From positions 3,882,001 to 3,946,000 of the forward strand of contig NZ_CP045740.1 in NCBI RefSeq assembly GCF_009650765.1: 64,000 nt of DNA. The letters run 5' to 3'. Under the pieces are notes generated by a model. It was not told where the DNA came from. It saw nothing but the letters and a program-made list of their open reading frames with translations, and made no database searches. The first letter of the stretch is position 1, and every line of letters starts with the position of its first letter. Source of the stretch: Streptomyces sp. SUK 48 (GTDB lineage Bacteria > Actinomycetota > Actinomycetes > Streptomycetales > Streptomycetaceae). The position numbers and the translations under genes were made by a program. This document shows positions 40,627 to 51,782 of the stretch, piece after piece.

Positions 40627-42339
40627 CTAGACCGCCGCCCCCGCCCCCGCCTCCGCCTCGAGGGCCGCGATCTCCGGGTGGTGCAGGTCGAAGGCCGGGG
40701 ACTCGCTGCGGATGCGCGGCAGGGTCGTGAAGTTGTGGCGCGGGGGCGGGCAGGAGGTGGCCCACTCCAGGGAGCGGCCGTAGCCCCAGGGGTCGTCCAC
40801 GCCCACCGGCTTGGCGTACTTGGCGGTCTTCCAGACGTTGTAGAAGAACGGCAGGACGGACAGGCCGAGGAGGAACGAACCGATCGTGGAGATGGTGTTG
40901 AGGGCGGTGAAGCCGTCGGTGGCCAGGTAGTCGGCGTACCGGCGCGGCATGCCCTCGGCGCCCAGCCAGTGCTGGACGAGGAAGGTGAGGTGGAAGCCCG
41001 CCGTCAGCGTCCAGAAGGTGATCTTCCCGAGGCGTTCGTCCAGCATCTTGCCGGTGAACTTCGGCCACCAGAAGTGGAATCCGGCGAACATCGCGTACAC
41101 GACCGTACCGAAGATCGTGTAGTGGAAGTGGGCCACCACGAAGTACGAGTCGGAGACGTGGAAGTCCAACGGCGGCGAGGCCAGGATGACGCCCGTCAGA
41201 CCGCCGAAGACGAAGGTGATGAGGAAGCCGGTCGTCCACAGCATCGGCGTCTCGAAGCTGAGCGAACCCTTCCACATGGTGCCGATCCAGTTGAAGAACT
41301 TCACCCCGGTCGGCACCGCGATCAGGAAGGTCATGAAGGAGAAGAAGGGCAGCAGCACGCCGCCCGTGACGTACATGTGGTGGGCCCACACCGTGACCGA
41401 CAGGCCCGCGATGGAGATCGTCGCGGCGACCAGGCCCATGTAGCCGAACATCGGCTTGCGGGAGAAGACCGGGATGACCTCGGAGACGATGCCGAAGAAC
41501 GGCAGCGCCAGGATGTAGACCTCCGGATGGCCGAAGAACCAGAAGAGGTGCTGCCACAGCAGGGCGCCGCCGTTGGCCGCGTCGAAGATGTGGCTGCCGA
41601 ACTTGCGGTCGCACTCCAGCGCGAACAGGGCCGCGGCCAGGACCGGGAAGACGATCAGGACCAGGAGCGCGGTCAGCAGCACGTTCCAGACGAAGATCGG
41701 CATGCGGAACATGGTCATGCCGGGCGCGCGCATGCAGATGATCGTGGTGATGAAGTTGACCGCGCCCGCGATCGAGCCGAAGCCGGACAGCGCCACGCCC
41801 ATGATCCACAGGTCGGAGCCGAGCCCCGGCGAGTGCACCGCGTCGGACAGCGGGGCGTACAGGAACCACCCGAAGTCCGCCGCGCCGTCGGGCGTCAGGA
41901 AGCCGCCCGCCGCGATCAGCGAGCCGAACAGGAACAGCCAGAAGGCCAGCATGTTCAACCGGGGGAACGCCACGTCGGGCGCGCCGATCTGCAACGGCAT
42001 GATCCAGTTCGCGAAGCCGGTGAACAGCGGCATCGCGAACAGCAGCAGCATGATCGAGCCGTGCATGGTGAACGCCTGGTTGAACTGCTCGTTCGTCATG
42101 ATCTGGAGCCCGGGCCGGGCCAGTTCGGCGCGCATCAGCAGCGCCAGCACGCCGCCGATCAGGAAGAACGCGAACGCGCAGACCAGGTACATCGTCCCGA
42201 TCTGCTTGTGGTCCGTGGTCGTCAGCCACTGGATCCAGGTGGGCCGTGCGCGTCGTACGGCGGGCGGCCGCGGGCCGGCCGCGGTGACCTCGGCGCCCGG
42301 CCGTTCGGTCATCACCTTGTGTATCTGTGCCTCGTCCAC
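40627..42339 (-). CDS. ctaD: Cytochrome c oxidase subunit I (orphan copy)
   Basis: A 570-residue heme-copper oxidase subunit I, the catalytic membrane core that reduces O2 and pumps protons. The twelve-helix pattern and typical motifs are present: [13 protein letters not shown] (heme a His), [19 protein letters not shown] (CuB His and cross-linked Tyr), AHHMYVTGG (CuB His pair) and [14 protein letters not shown] (heme a and a3 His). The GTG at 42339 has GGGAGGG about 10 bp upstream; ATG 42366 and ATG 42312 are alternatives. No subunit II, III or IV gene is adjacent, so this is probably a second, unlinked ctaD that pairs with subunits encoded elsewhere. Confidence 0.93.
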   Translation of the reverse strand: MDEAQIHKVMTERPGAEVTAAGPRPPAVRRARPTWIQWLTTTDHKQIGTMYLVCAFAFFLIGGVLALLMRAELARPGLQIMTNEQFNQAFTMHGSIMLLLFAMPLFTGFANWIMPLQIGAPDVAFPRLNMLAFWLFLFGSLIAAGGFLTPDGAADFGWFLYAPLSDAVHSPGLGSDLWIMGVALSGFGSIAGAVNFITTIICMRAPGMTMFRMPIFVWNVLLTALLVLIVFPVLAAALFALECDRKFGSHIFDAANGGALLWQHLFWFFGHPEVYILALPFFGIVSEVIPVFSRKPMFGYMGLVAATISIAGLSVTVWAHHMYVTGGVLLPFFSFMTFLIAVPTGVKFFNWIGTMWKGSLSFETPMLWTTGFLITFVFGGLTGVILASPPLDFHVSDSYFVVAHFHYTIFGTVVYAMFAGFHFWWPKFTGKMLDERLGKITFWTLTAGFHLTFLVQHWLGAEGMPRRYADYLATDGFTALNTISTIGSFLLGLSVLPFFYNVWKTAKYAKPVGVDDPWGYGRSLEWATSCPPPRHNFTTLPRIRSESPAFDLHHPEIAALEAEAGAGAAV

Positions 42340-42542
42340 CGGACGGCGTCCCTCCCAGCTGTGCATGTCGGAGCCGGGCCGGGAAGCGCCACGCGTGCGG
42401 GTGGTGGACCCGGCGCTTCCCGGCCCGCCACATGATCAGCCCGGGGGGACCCTCCGCCGATAGGGCCCAACAGGCCCGGCTGCGGCCGCCGGTAGGGCCG
42501 GGTGGCCCCTCTTGCCGGACGGGCCCCGGTCAGTGACGGCGA

Positions 42543-43319
42543 TCAGTGGCGGCGGTACAGCGGGGTGCCGAAGACCGCCCGGTCCCCGGGTACGACCGCG
42601 AGGTCCAGCCCCCGGTCCAGGCGCACCCGCAGCAGGGGGTCCGCCGCCAGGTCGGCGGCCAGGTCACGCACCGCCTCGGCCACGTTGTGCGCGGCGGCGG
42701 GCAGTTGGCTGTCCGCCTCGGACGACGCCGGTACGACGACCAGCCGGGCGTCCGTGTCACCGGCGGCCGGCAGCAGATGGGCGCGGCTCACGGCGGGATG
42801 GCGGGCCAGGATCGTACACAGGGCCCCGGCGATCTCGGGGTCGCGCGGCGGGGGCAGATGGGGGCGGCGTTCGGCGACCGCGCGCAGGGCGGCGCCGGAG
42901 AGTGCGTAGAAGACCGGGCCGGAGAGGTCGATCAGGAGAGTCTCGGCGCCCGCGTGCCAGGCGGCCTCGACCGCCTGGCAGGCCGGGACCGGGGCGGGGC
43001 GGGCGTCGGGGCGCCAGCGGGCCAGCGCGTCCAGGCCGGTGAAGGCCGGCAGTCCGCGGCGGCCGTCGGGCAGGCGCAGGGTGGCCACCGCCATGTCGCT
43101 GGTCTTCTCGCCCTCGCGGCCGTCCGGGCCGGTCTCCCGCTCGCCGAGCACGGCGACGATCGGCACCAGCAGGCGGGCGTCCGCGAGCAGGGCGAGCAGT
43201 TCGGTCTCCGCCGAGACGGAGGGGGCCTTGGACCAGGCGGTCAGGGCGGCGGCGAGGCGGGGTTCGGGTGAGCCGTCGTCGCCCGCGAAGCCCGGGTCGG
43301 GGATGTTCTTGCGCTCCAT
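42543..43319 (-). CDS. SseB-like protein
   Basis: A 258-residue protein with the SseB N-terminal-domain pattern: ELLALLADARLLVPIVAV, then GLPAFTGLDALARWRPDARP and AGAETLLIDLSGPVFY. The family is named after a Salmonella secretion chaperone, but Streptomyces members are cytoplasmic proteins of unknown role. The ATG is at 43319. It lies downstream of VKOR across a noncoding minisatellite. Confidence 0.82.
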   Translation of the reverse strand: MERKNIPDPGFAGDDGSPEPRLAAALTAWSKAPSVSAETELLALLADARLLVPIVAVLGERETGPDGREGEKTSDMAVATLRLPDGRRGLPAFTGLDALARWRPDARPAPVPACQAVEAAWHAGAETLLIDLSGPVFYALSGAALRAVAERRPHLPPPRDPEIAGALCTILARHPAVSRAHLLPAAGDTDARLVVVPASSEADSQLPAAAHNVAEAVRDLAADLAADPLLRVRLDRGLDLAVVPGDRAVFGTPLYRRH

Positions 43320-43398
43320 CGCGCGACGCTAACCGGGGCGGGGCGGGCGGTGGCAGGGCCGGTCGGCCCCGGCCGCCTCGGAAACGGGGTCAGGGAAA

Positions 43399-43559
43399 GC
43401 CGGGGCGGAGAGAGCCAGGTCGGAGAAGGCCGGGGCGGAGAAGGCCGAGGCGGAGAGAGCCAGGTCGGAGAAGGCCGGGGCGGAGAAAGCGGGGTCGGGG
43501 AAGGGGGCGGGGAAAGGGGAGGGGAAAGGGGCGTCGGAGACAGCGGCGTCGGAGACAGC
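43399..43559. repeat. 15-bp minisatellite downstream of VKOR
   Basis: Seven consecutive 15-bp units (consensus GCCGGGGCGGAGAAG) run from 43399 to 43503 with a 45-bp higher-order pattern (units 1-3 mirrored by 4-6). After a short G/A-rich stretch, two exact 15-bp copies (GGCGTCGGAGACAGC) occupy 43530-43559. All lie between the VKOR stop and the SseB start. Confidence 0.88.
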
Positions 43560-43563
43560 CGGC

Positions 43564-44223
43564 TCACAGCAGCGACACCCAGTAGTCCCACCAGCGCGTG
43601 GCGATCAGCATCACGATGCCGAGGTACCAGGTGAGCGGCACCACCCAGTGGAACTCCAGGACGCCCGCCACCACGGCGCGGGGCGCGCGGACGATGCCGT
43701 GCATCAGGTTGTGCGCGGTGGTGTACCAGAACATCGCGATGGTGGCGGCCCAGGCCAGGCAGCACCACAGGCACAGCGCGCCGATGTCGTACAGGGCCTG
43801 GCTCATCAGCCACATGCAGAAGCCCGCGCCGAACGCCGTGCCCGCGTTCAGGCCGAGCCACAACCAGCGCCGGAAGCGGGCGCCGGACAGCAGGGCGCAG
43901 CCGGTGGTGACCACGACGGGGTAGGCGGCGAGGCCGAGCAGGGGGTTGGGGAAGCCGAAAACGGACGCCTGGGCGCTGCGCATCACGCTGGAACAGGACA
44001 GCACCGGGCTGAGGTTGCAGGACGGGGTGAAGTGCGGGTCCTGGATCAGCTGGATCTTGTCGATCGTGATCACGAAGGAGGCCAGGATGCCGAGCGCGCC
44101 GGTCACGATCAGCAGCCAGGCGAAGGCGCGGGAGGCGGTGGTCGTGGCCTCGGGCGGGGCGGGCCGGCTGCCGCGCCGGTCCCGCTGCCGAGGGGTGGCG
44201 CCGGTGGTCGTGTCACTGGTCAT
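43564..44223 (-). CDS. Vitamin K epoxide reductase (VKOR) family protein
   Basis: A 219-residue integral membrane thiol oxidoreductase. After an N-terminal cytoplasmic tail, four to five helices carry the VKOR residues: loop Cys pair in PSCNLSPVLSC, a conserved Ser/Asn segment FGFPNPLLGLAAYP, and the redox-active CxxC in ALCLWCCLAW. In actinobacteria VKOR reoxidises the DsbA-like enzyme that forms disulfides in exported proteins. It is preceded by the CsoR/CstR-type regulator gene 144 bp upstream in the same direction. Confidence 0.92.
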   Translation of the reverse strand: MTSDTTTGATPRQRDRRGSRPAPPEATTTASRAFAWLLIVTGALGILASFVITIDKIQLIQDPHFTPSCNLSPVLSCSSVMRSAQASVFGFPNPLLGLAAYPVVVTTGCALLSGARFRRWLWLGLNAGTAFGAGFCMWLMSQALYDIGALCLWCCLAWAATIAMFWYTTAHNLMHGIVRAPRAVVAGVLEFHWVVPLTWYLGIVMLIATRWWDYWVSLL

Positions 44224-44367
44224 CGGGCGTTCCGCCTTGCCGGTGGTGGTCGGGGGCCGACGGACCAGTGAAGTCAGGGCGAGCGGGGGCGGACAAGGGC
44301 CGAACGGCCCGCGCGCGGGTGTACGAGGCCCCAGTGACCCGAAAGGACCCGAGGGCCGGTCAGCGGA

Positions 44368-46855
<2,488 letters not shown>

Positions 46856-46883
46856 CGGGGACCGCCGGGGAGCCGTGGAGCCG

Positions 46884-46925
46884 TCACGGGGCCCTTCACG
46901 GGGCCCTTCACGGGGCCCTTCCCGG
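46884..46925 (+). repeat. 12-bp tandem repeat after nadE
   Basis: TCACGGGGCCCT is repeated three times exactly (46884, 46896, 46908) followed by a degenerate fourth unit. It lies between the nadE stop and its terminator. Confidence 0.85.
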
Positions 46926-46960
46926 GGCCGAACGCCGGTGTGCGACACGGGCGTTCGGCC
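46926..46960 (+). terminator. Hairpin terminator after nadE
   Basis: Perfect 11-bp arms GGCCGAACGCC / GGCGTTCGGCC flank a 13-nt loop. Confidence 0.8.
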
Positions 46961-47044
46961 GCCCATGGAACCAGTCCTCCTCCTGAGGCAGTCTTTCCCC
47001 TCGTGGCGAGTGTTCCGTTTCAAGGGGGACCCGGCGCACCCCAC

Positions 47045-48817
47045 ATGGTGGTGTGCGGGGACGACGGGCTTGCGCACCGGCTGGCGGCCGAGTTGCGCGG
47101 GGTGTACGGCGAGCAGGTGACCCTCGTGGTGCCGCCGGCCGAGCGTGCGGCGCGGCCGCCGGTGGTCGGCCGGGCGCGGGCCGCGTCGGCGGCGCTGCTC
47201 GACCGGATGGTCAACGCGGCGGTCGGCGGCCGGCCCGCCGTGCCGGGGGCGGCCACGGCGGCCTCGCCGGTCGGCGAACCCGTCCTCGAAGCGCTGGAGT
47301 TGACCGAGGCGGTGCTCGCCGAGGCCGGGGTGGAGCGGGCCACCGCGCTCGCGCTGGTGCACGACGACGACGAGACCAACATCCGGGCCGCGCTCACCGC
47401 CCGCCGGCTCAACCCCCGGCTGCGGCTCGTCCTGCGGCTCTACAACCGGCGGCTGGGCCAGCACATCGAGGAACTCCTCGACCAAGCGGCCGCGTTGGCG
47501 TACGACGGCGGGGGCGACGCGTACGCGGAGGCGTCGACGACCGTGCTGTCCGACGCCGACACCGCCGCCCCGGCACTGGCCGCGACCGCGCTCGCGGGCA
47601 CCAGCAAGGTCGTGCAGACCGAGGGACTGCTGCTGCGGGCGGTGGAACGGCCGCTGCCCACCGACTCCGGCCTGCACACCCTCGCCCTGCTCTCGGTCAA
47701 CGACCCCACCGGCGGGGACCAGGAACCACGGCTGCTCCCGGCCGACGAGGAGGTGCGGGGCGCGGCCGGGCGGACGGCGATCGTGCTGGAGCAGGTGTCG
47801 ACGGCGGGCGGCCCCGAGTCGGCGGCGCGCGGGGCGGGCGTCATCCCCTGGCTCAACTCGCTGTTCTCGCGGCGGCTGCGCTGGTCGCTGGCCGGCCTGG
47901 TCGGCTGTGTGCTCGCGCTGGCGATCGCCCTGTGGGCGGTGACCGGCATCCATCCGGTACGGGCCTTCTACCTCACCCTGCTCGACATGTTCGCCATCGA
48001 CGACCCGGCGGTCGGCGCGCCGCTCGGCCGACAGCTGCTCCAACTCCTGTCCGCGCTGGTGGGGTTGCTGCTGCTGCCGGTGCTGCTGGCCGCGGTCCTG
48101 GAGGCGCTGGGCACCTTCCGCACCGCCACCTCGCTGCGCCGGCCGCCGCGCGGGCTCGGCGGGCATGTGGTGCTGCTGGGGCTCGGCAAGATCGGCACCC
48201 GGGTGCTGACCCGGCTGCGGGAGCTGAACGTGCCCGTGGTGTGCGTCGAGTCCGACCCCGAGGCACGGGGGCTCGCCACGGCGCGCAGGCTGCGGGTGCC
48301 GGTGGTGCTCGGGGACGTCACCCAGGAGGGGGTGCTGGAGTCCGCGAAGATCCACCGGGCGCAGGCCCTGCTCGCGGTGACCAGCGCGGACACCACGAAC
48401 CTGGAGGCGGCGCTGTACGCGCGGACGGTACGGCCGGATCTGCGGGTGGTGCTGCGGCTGTACGACGACGACTTCGCCACGGCCGTCTACCGGACCCTGC
48501 GCGCCGCCTACCCGCACGCCCTGACCCGGAGCCGGAGCGTGACGCATCTGGCGGCGCCCGCCTTCGCGGGGGCGATGCTCGGCCGGCAGGTGCTCGGCGC
48601 GGTGGCCGTCGAGCGGCAGGTGCTGCTGTTCGCCGCCGTCGACGTGGACGGCCATCCGATGCTGGAGGGCCGCACGGTGGACCAGGCGTTCCGCCCCGGC
48701 TCCTGGCGGGTGCTGGCGCTCGCGGGCCGCAGCGACACCCCCGCCGATCATGTCCTGGCGAAGGGGGACCGGGTGGTGGTCGCCGTCACCCGCCGGGGCC
48801 TGGCCGCCCTGCGTTGA
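47045..48817 (+). CDS. Membrane protein with two RCK/TrkA-N domains
   Basis: A 590-residue protein. An N-terminal Rossmann domain (VVVCGDDGLAHRLAAEL) is followed near residue 280 by two hydrophobic helices (LAGLVGCVLALAIALWAVTG and LLQLLSALVGLLLLPVLLAAVL). A second Rossmann domain (HVVLLGLGKIGTRVLTRL, with the G-x-G-x-x-G NAD-binding turn) and a TrkA-C-like end follow. The layout suggests potassium transport or its regulation, but no canonical TVGYG filter is seen between the helices. The ATG at 47045 puts the first beta-strand at the start; an upstream GTG at about 47000 is possible. Confidence 0.85.
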   Translation: MVVCGDDGLAHRLAAELRGVYGEQVTLVVPPAERAARPPVVGRARAASAALLDRMVNAAVGGRPAVPGAATAASPVGEPVLEALELTEAVLAEAGVERATALALVHDDDETNIRAALTARRLNPRLRLVLRLYNRRLGQHIEELLDQAAALAYDGGGDAYAEASTTVLSDADTAAPALAATALAGTSKVVQTEGLLLRAVERPLPTDSGLHTLALLSVNDPTGGDQEPRLLPADEEVRGAAGRTAIVLEQVSTAGGPESAARGAGVIPWLNSLFSRRLRWSLAGLVGCVLALAIALWAVTGIHPVRAFYLTLLDMFAIDDPAVGAPLGRQLLQLLSALVGLLLLPVLLAAVLEALGTFRTATSLRRPPRGLGGHVVLLGLGKIGTRVLTRLRELNVPVVCVESDPEARGLATARRLRVPVVLGDVTQEGVLESAKIHRAQALLAVTSADTTNLEAALYARTVRPDLRVVLRLYDDDFATAVYRTLRAAYPHALTRSRSVTHLAAPAFAGAMLGRQVLGAVAVERQVLLFAAVDVDGHPMLEGRTVDQAFRPGSWRVLALAGRSDTPADHVLAKGDRVVVAVTRRGLAALR

Positions 48818-48843
48818 CCCCTCCGGCCGGACGGCCGGAGGGG
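48818..48843. terminator. Bidirectional terminator
   Basis: CCCCTCCGGCC / GGCCGGAGGGG, perfect 11-bp arms with a GGAC loop, starts directly at the stop of the RCK gene and separates it from the convergent peptidase. Confidence 0.88.
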
Positions 48844-48862
48844 AGCGGGGCGGGCGGGACGG

Positions 48863-50698
48863 CTACGCCGGGAGGTGCCGCTTGGCGAAGTCCAGCTCCA
48901 GCGCCACCTGCTTGATGCGCTCGTCGACGACGAGGGAGCCGTGCCCGGCGTCGTAGCGGTACACCTCGTGGGGGGCGCCGAGGGCCTGGAGGCGGTGGAT
49001 GTAGTTGTCGATCTGGCGGATGGGGCAGCGGGGGTCGTTGACCCCGGCCGAGATGTAGACCGGGGCCTTGACCTGGTCGACGTAGGTGAGCGGGGAGGAC
49101 GCCTCGAAGCGCTCCGGGACCTCCTCGGGGGTGCCGCCGAGGAGGGTGCGGTCCATGGCCTTCAGCGCCTCCATCTCGTCGTGGTACGCCGTCACGTAGT
49201 CCGCGACCGGGACGACCGCGATGCCGACCGTCCACGCCTCCGGCTGGGTGCCGATGCCGAGCAGGGTCAGATAGCCGCCCCAGGAGCCGCCGGTGAGGAC
49301 CAGCCGGTCGGGGTCGGCGAGGCCCGAGGAGACCGCCCAGTCGCGGACCGCCGCCACGTCCTCCAGCTCGATCAGGCCGACCCGGTGCTTGAGGGCGTCG
49401 GTCCAGGCGCGGCCGTACCCGGTGGAGCCGCGGTAGTTGACGCGGATCACCGCGTACCCGTGGTCGACCCAGGCGGCGGGGCCCGAGGCGAAGGAGTCGC
49501 TGTCGTGCCAGGTCGGGCCGCCGTGCAGGTCGAAGACGGTGGGCAGGGGGCCGCTCGCGCCCGCGGGCTTCTGGATCAGGGCGTGGATGCGGCCGCCGGG
49601 GCCCTCCACCCAGACGTCCTCCACCGGCACCGACGGCGGGCACTTCATGCCGGGCGGGTCCAGGACCACACCGCCGGAGGTGGACCGCACCACCGACGGC
49701 TCGGCGGAGGAGGACCACAGGTACTCCACGCTGCCGTCCGGGCGGGCGGTCGCCCCGGAGACGGTGCCGGGCGGGGTGGGGACACGGGTCAGCTCACGGC
49801 TCGCCAGGTCGTACCGGAACAGTTCGCTGCGGGCCTCGAAGCTGTGGGCGATCAGCAGGCCGGAGCCGTCCGGGTACCACTCGGCGCTGACGTCGCCGGG
49901 CAGCTCCAGGGCGAGGTCCGTCTCCTCCCCGGTGGTCACGTCCCACACCAGCGGCTCCCAGCGGCCCCGGCGCTGGTGCCCGATGAGCAGCCGGGTGTCG
50001 CCGTCGACCGGGGCGAAGCCCAGGACCTCCAGGCCCAGCTCCTCGGCGCCGCCCTTGGTGTCGTCCAGCTCGGCGACCGCCGAGCCGTCCGGGCGCAGCA
50101 CGCGCAGCGCGGCGTGCATCGCGTCGCCGTGTTCGGTGTGCTCGATGGCGATCAGGGAGCCGTCGTGGGAGAGGTCGCCGACGCCCGCGGACTCGCGGTG
50201 CCGGTAGATCTCCACCGGGTCGGCGCCCGCGCGGGCCAGATGGATCGTCGTACCGTCCTCGTCCGTGGAGCGGCCGACGACGGCGGTGCGTCCGTCGCGG
50301 GCCAGGGCGAGGCCGGCCGGGTAGGAGGGGGCGAGACCCGGGACGGCCGGCTCGTCGGCGCCGCCGGTGAAGGGCTGGCGGCGCCAGACGCCGAACTCGT
50401 CGCCGTCCTTGTCGTCGAACCACCAGATCCAGGCGCCGTCCGGGGAGAGCGTGCCGTCCGTCGTGCCGTTCGGCCGGTCGGTGGCCTGGCGCTGCTCGCC
50501 CGTGGCGCGGTCCCACGCGTACAGCTCGTACGTCCCCGTCGCGTTCGACACGAACAGCGAGCGGTCCGGCGCGTCCTCGGCCCAGTCGGGCAGGGACACC
50601 CGCGGCGCCCTGAACCGCTTCTCCCAGTCCGGCATGTCCGCGCTGCCCGGCGCCTGCGGTGCGCTCGGCGTCGTGCTCTCAGTCTTGGCCCCAGTCAT
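48863..50698 (-). CDS. S9-family prolyl oligopeptidase
   Basis: A 611-residue serine peptidase. Residues 1-350 form the beta-propeller (repeated D-G-A/W-W segments such as LSPDGAWIWWFDDKDGDEFG). The alpha/beta-hydrolase domain has the nucleophile motif LTGGSWGGYLTLLG, Asp in SAGVNDPRCP and His in YDAGHGSLV. Cytoplasmic, with no signal peptide; it cleaves short peptides, often after Pro or similar residues. The ATG at 50698 fits family length. It is convergent with the RCK gene and divergent from SURF1. Confidence 0.93.
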   Translation of the reverse strand: MTGAKTESTTPSAPQAPGSADMPDWEKRFRAPRVSLPDWAEDAPDRSLFVSNATGTYELYAWDRATGEQRQATDRPNGTTDGTLSPDGAWIWWFDDKDGDEFGVWRRQPFTGGADEPAVPGLAPSYPAGLALARDGRTAVVGRSTDEDGTTIHLARAGADPVEIYRHRESAGVGDLSHDGSLIAIEHTEHGDAMHAALRVLRPDGSAVAELDDTKGGAEELGLEVLGFAPVDGDTRLLIGHQRRGRWEPLVWDVTTGEETDLALELPGDVSAEWYPDGSGLLIAHSFEARSELFRYDLASRELTRVPTPPGTVSGATARPDGSVEYLWSSSAEPSVVRSTSGGVVLDPPGMKCPPSVPVEDVWVEGPGGRIHALIQKPAGASGPLPTVFDLHGGPTWHDSDSFASGPAAWVDHGYAVIRVNYRGSTGYGRAWTDALKHRVGLIELEDVAAVRDWAVSSGLADPDRLVLTGGSWGGYLTLLGIGTQPEAWTVGIAVVPVADYVTAYHDEMEALKAMDRTLLGGTPEEVPERFEASSPLTYVDQVKAPVYISAGVNDPRCPIRQIDNYIHRLQALGAPHEVYRYDAGHGSLVVDERIKQVALELDFAKRHLPA

Positions 50699-50843
50699 GC
50701 GCCCATACTGCCTGGCCGCGGCGACAATTGTGTGGCGGGTGGGCGCAGCCTGTGGATAACTTTCCCGCCCCGGGCACCACACGGGTGCGGGTGAGGGCCG
50801 CCCCGCGGGCGGGGCGGCGGGGCGGGCGCCGTACCGTGGGGGC

Positions 50844-51635
50844 GTGTACCGGTTTCTGCTGACTCCGCGCTGGTGGGGCATCAACGTCTTCGTGCTGCTC
50901 GCCATCCCCTTCTGCATCTTCATGGGGTCCTGGCAGCTGAGCCGGTTCGAGGGGCGGGTGCACGAGGAACACGCCGCGAACCGGCAGGCCGCGTCCGACG
51001 CCACGCAGGCCGCCCGCCCGCTGGACTCGATGCTGCCGGTGAACAAGGCGACGTCCGGGCGGCGGGTGTCCGCGCACGGACGGTACGGGACGCAGCTGCT
51101 CGTGCCCGGCCGGCAGCTGGACGACAAGAACGGGTTCTACGTCCTGACGCTGCTGCGGACCGACACCGGGAAGTCGCTTCCCGTGGTGCGGGGCTGGCTG
51201 CCCGGGACGGCGTCCGCGGCGAAGGCGCCCGCCGCGCCGCGCGGTGAGGTGACCGTCGTCGGCGCGTTGCAGGCGTCCGAGACACCGGGGGACAACGGGG
51301 TCAGCGCGCAGGGCGGGCTGCCCGCGGGGCAGACGTCGGCGATCAGTTCGGCGGCGCTGGTCAACCTGGTGCCGGACCGGCTGTACGACGCGTGGGTGAC
51401 GCTGGACACGGCGGGCGCCGGGATGAAGGCGGTGCCGGCGACGGCTCCGGAGGGCACCGGGCTGGACCTGAAGGCGTTCCAGAACCTCGGGTACACCGGC
51501 GAGTGGTTCGTCTTCGCCGGGTTCACGGTGTTCATGTGGTTCCGGCTGCTGCGGCGCGAGGTCGAGGCCGCGCGGGACGCCGCGCTGGGCCTGGCGCCGG
51601 AGGAGGCCGTGCCGGTTCCGGTGTCCAACAGCTGA
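50844..51635 (+). CDS. SURF1-family protein
   Basis: A 263-residue membrane protein with the SURF1 layout: an N-terminal transmembrane helix (WWGINVFVLLAIPFCIFMG) followed by SWQLSRFEGR, a periplasmic domain (VRGWLPGTAS) and a C-terminal helix (EWFVFAGFTVFMWFRLLRRE). SURF1 proteins help assemble cytochrome c oxidase, probably by handling heme a. The nearest oxidase gene in the window is the ctaD 8.5 kb away, not linked. GTG 50844 is the start. Confidence 0.9.
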   Translation: MYRFLLTPRWWGINVFVLLAIPFCIFMGSWQLSRFEGRVHEEHAANRQAASDATQAARPLDSMLPVNKATSGRRVSAHGRYGTQLLVPGRQLDDKNGFYVLTLLRTDTGKSLPVVRGWLPGTASAAKAPAAPRGEVTVVGALQASETPGDNGVSAQGGLPAGQTSAISSAALVNLVPDRLYDAWVTLDTAGAGMKAVPATAPEGTGLDLKAFQNLGYTGEWFVFAGFTVFMWFRLLRREVEAARDAALGLAPEEAVPVPVSNS

Positions 51636-51782
51636 CCGGTGCTGCGGTGGGCCGGGGGTTGGGACAGCTCACCGGCGCCGGCCGGGTGCCTCCCCCAGAG
51701 GGGGTACCCCCAGCGCCCACCCGTGCCGCCGCCCCAGCGGCACGACTGCCCGCAGTAAAAGGCGGCCCTCTGTCCGGCCCTC

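Noticed and set aside
39947..42433. A very long minus-strand frame covering the ctaD region
   Set aside because: Only its last 179 codons (from ATG 40483) look like a real gene; the rest is out of frame with the unmistakable ctaD.
43399..43559. CRISPR array
   Set aside because: Units are only 15 bp and directly adjacent, with no spacers and no cas genes anywhere in the window.
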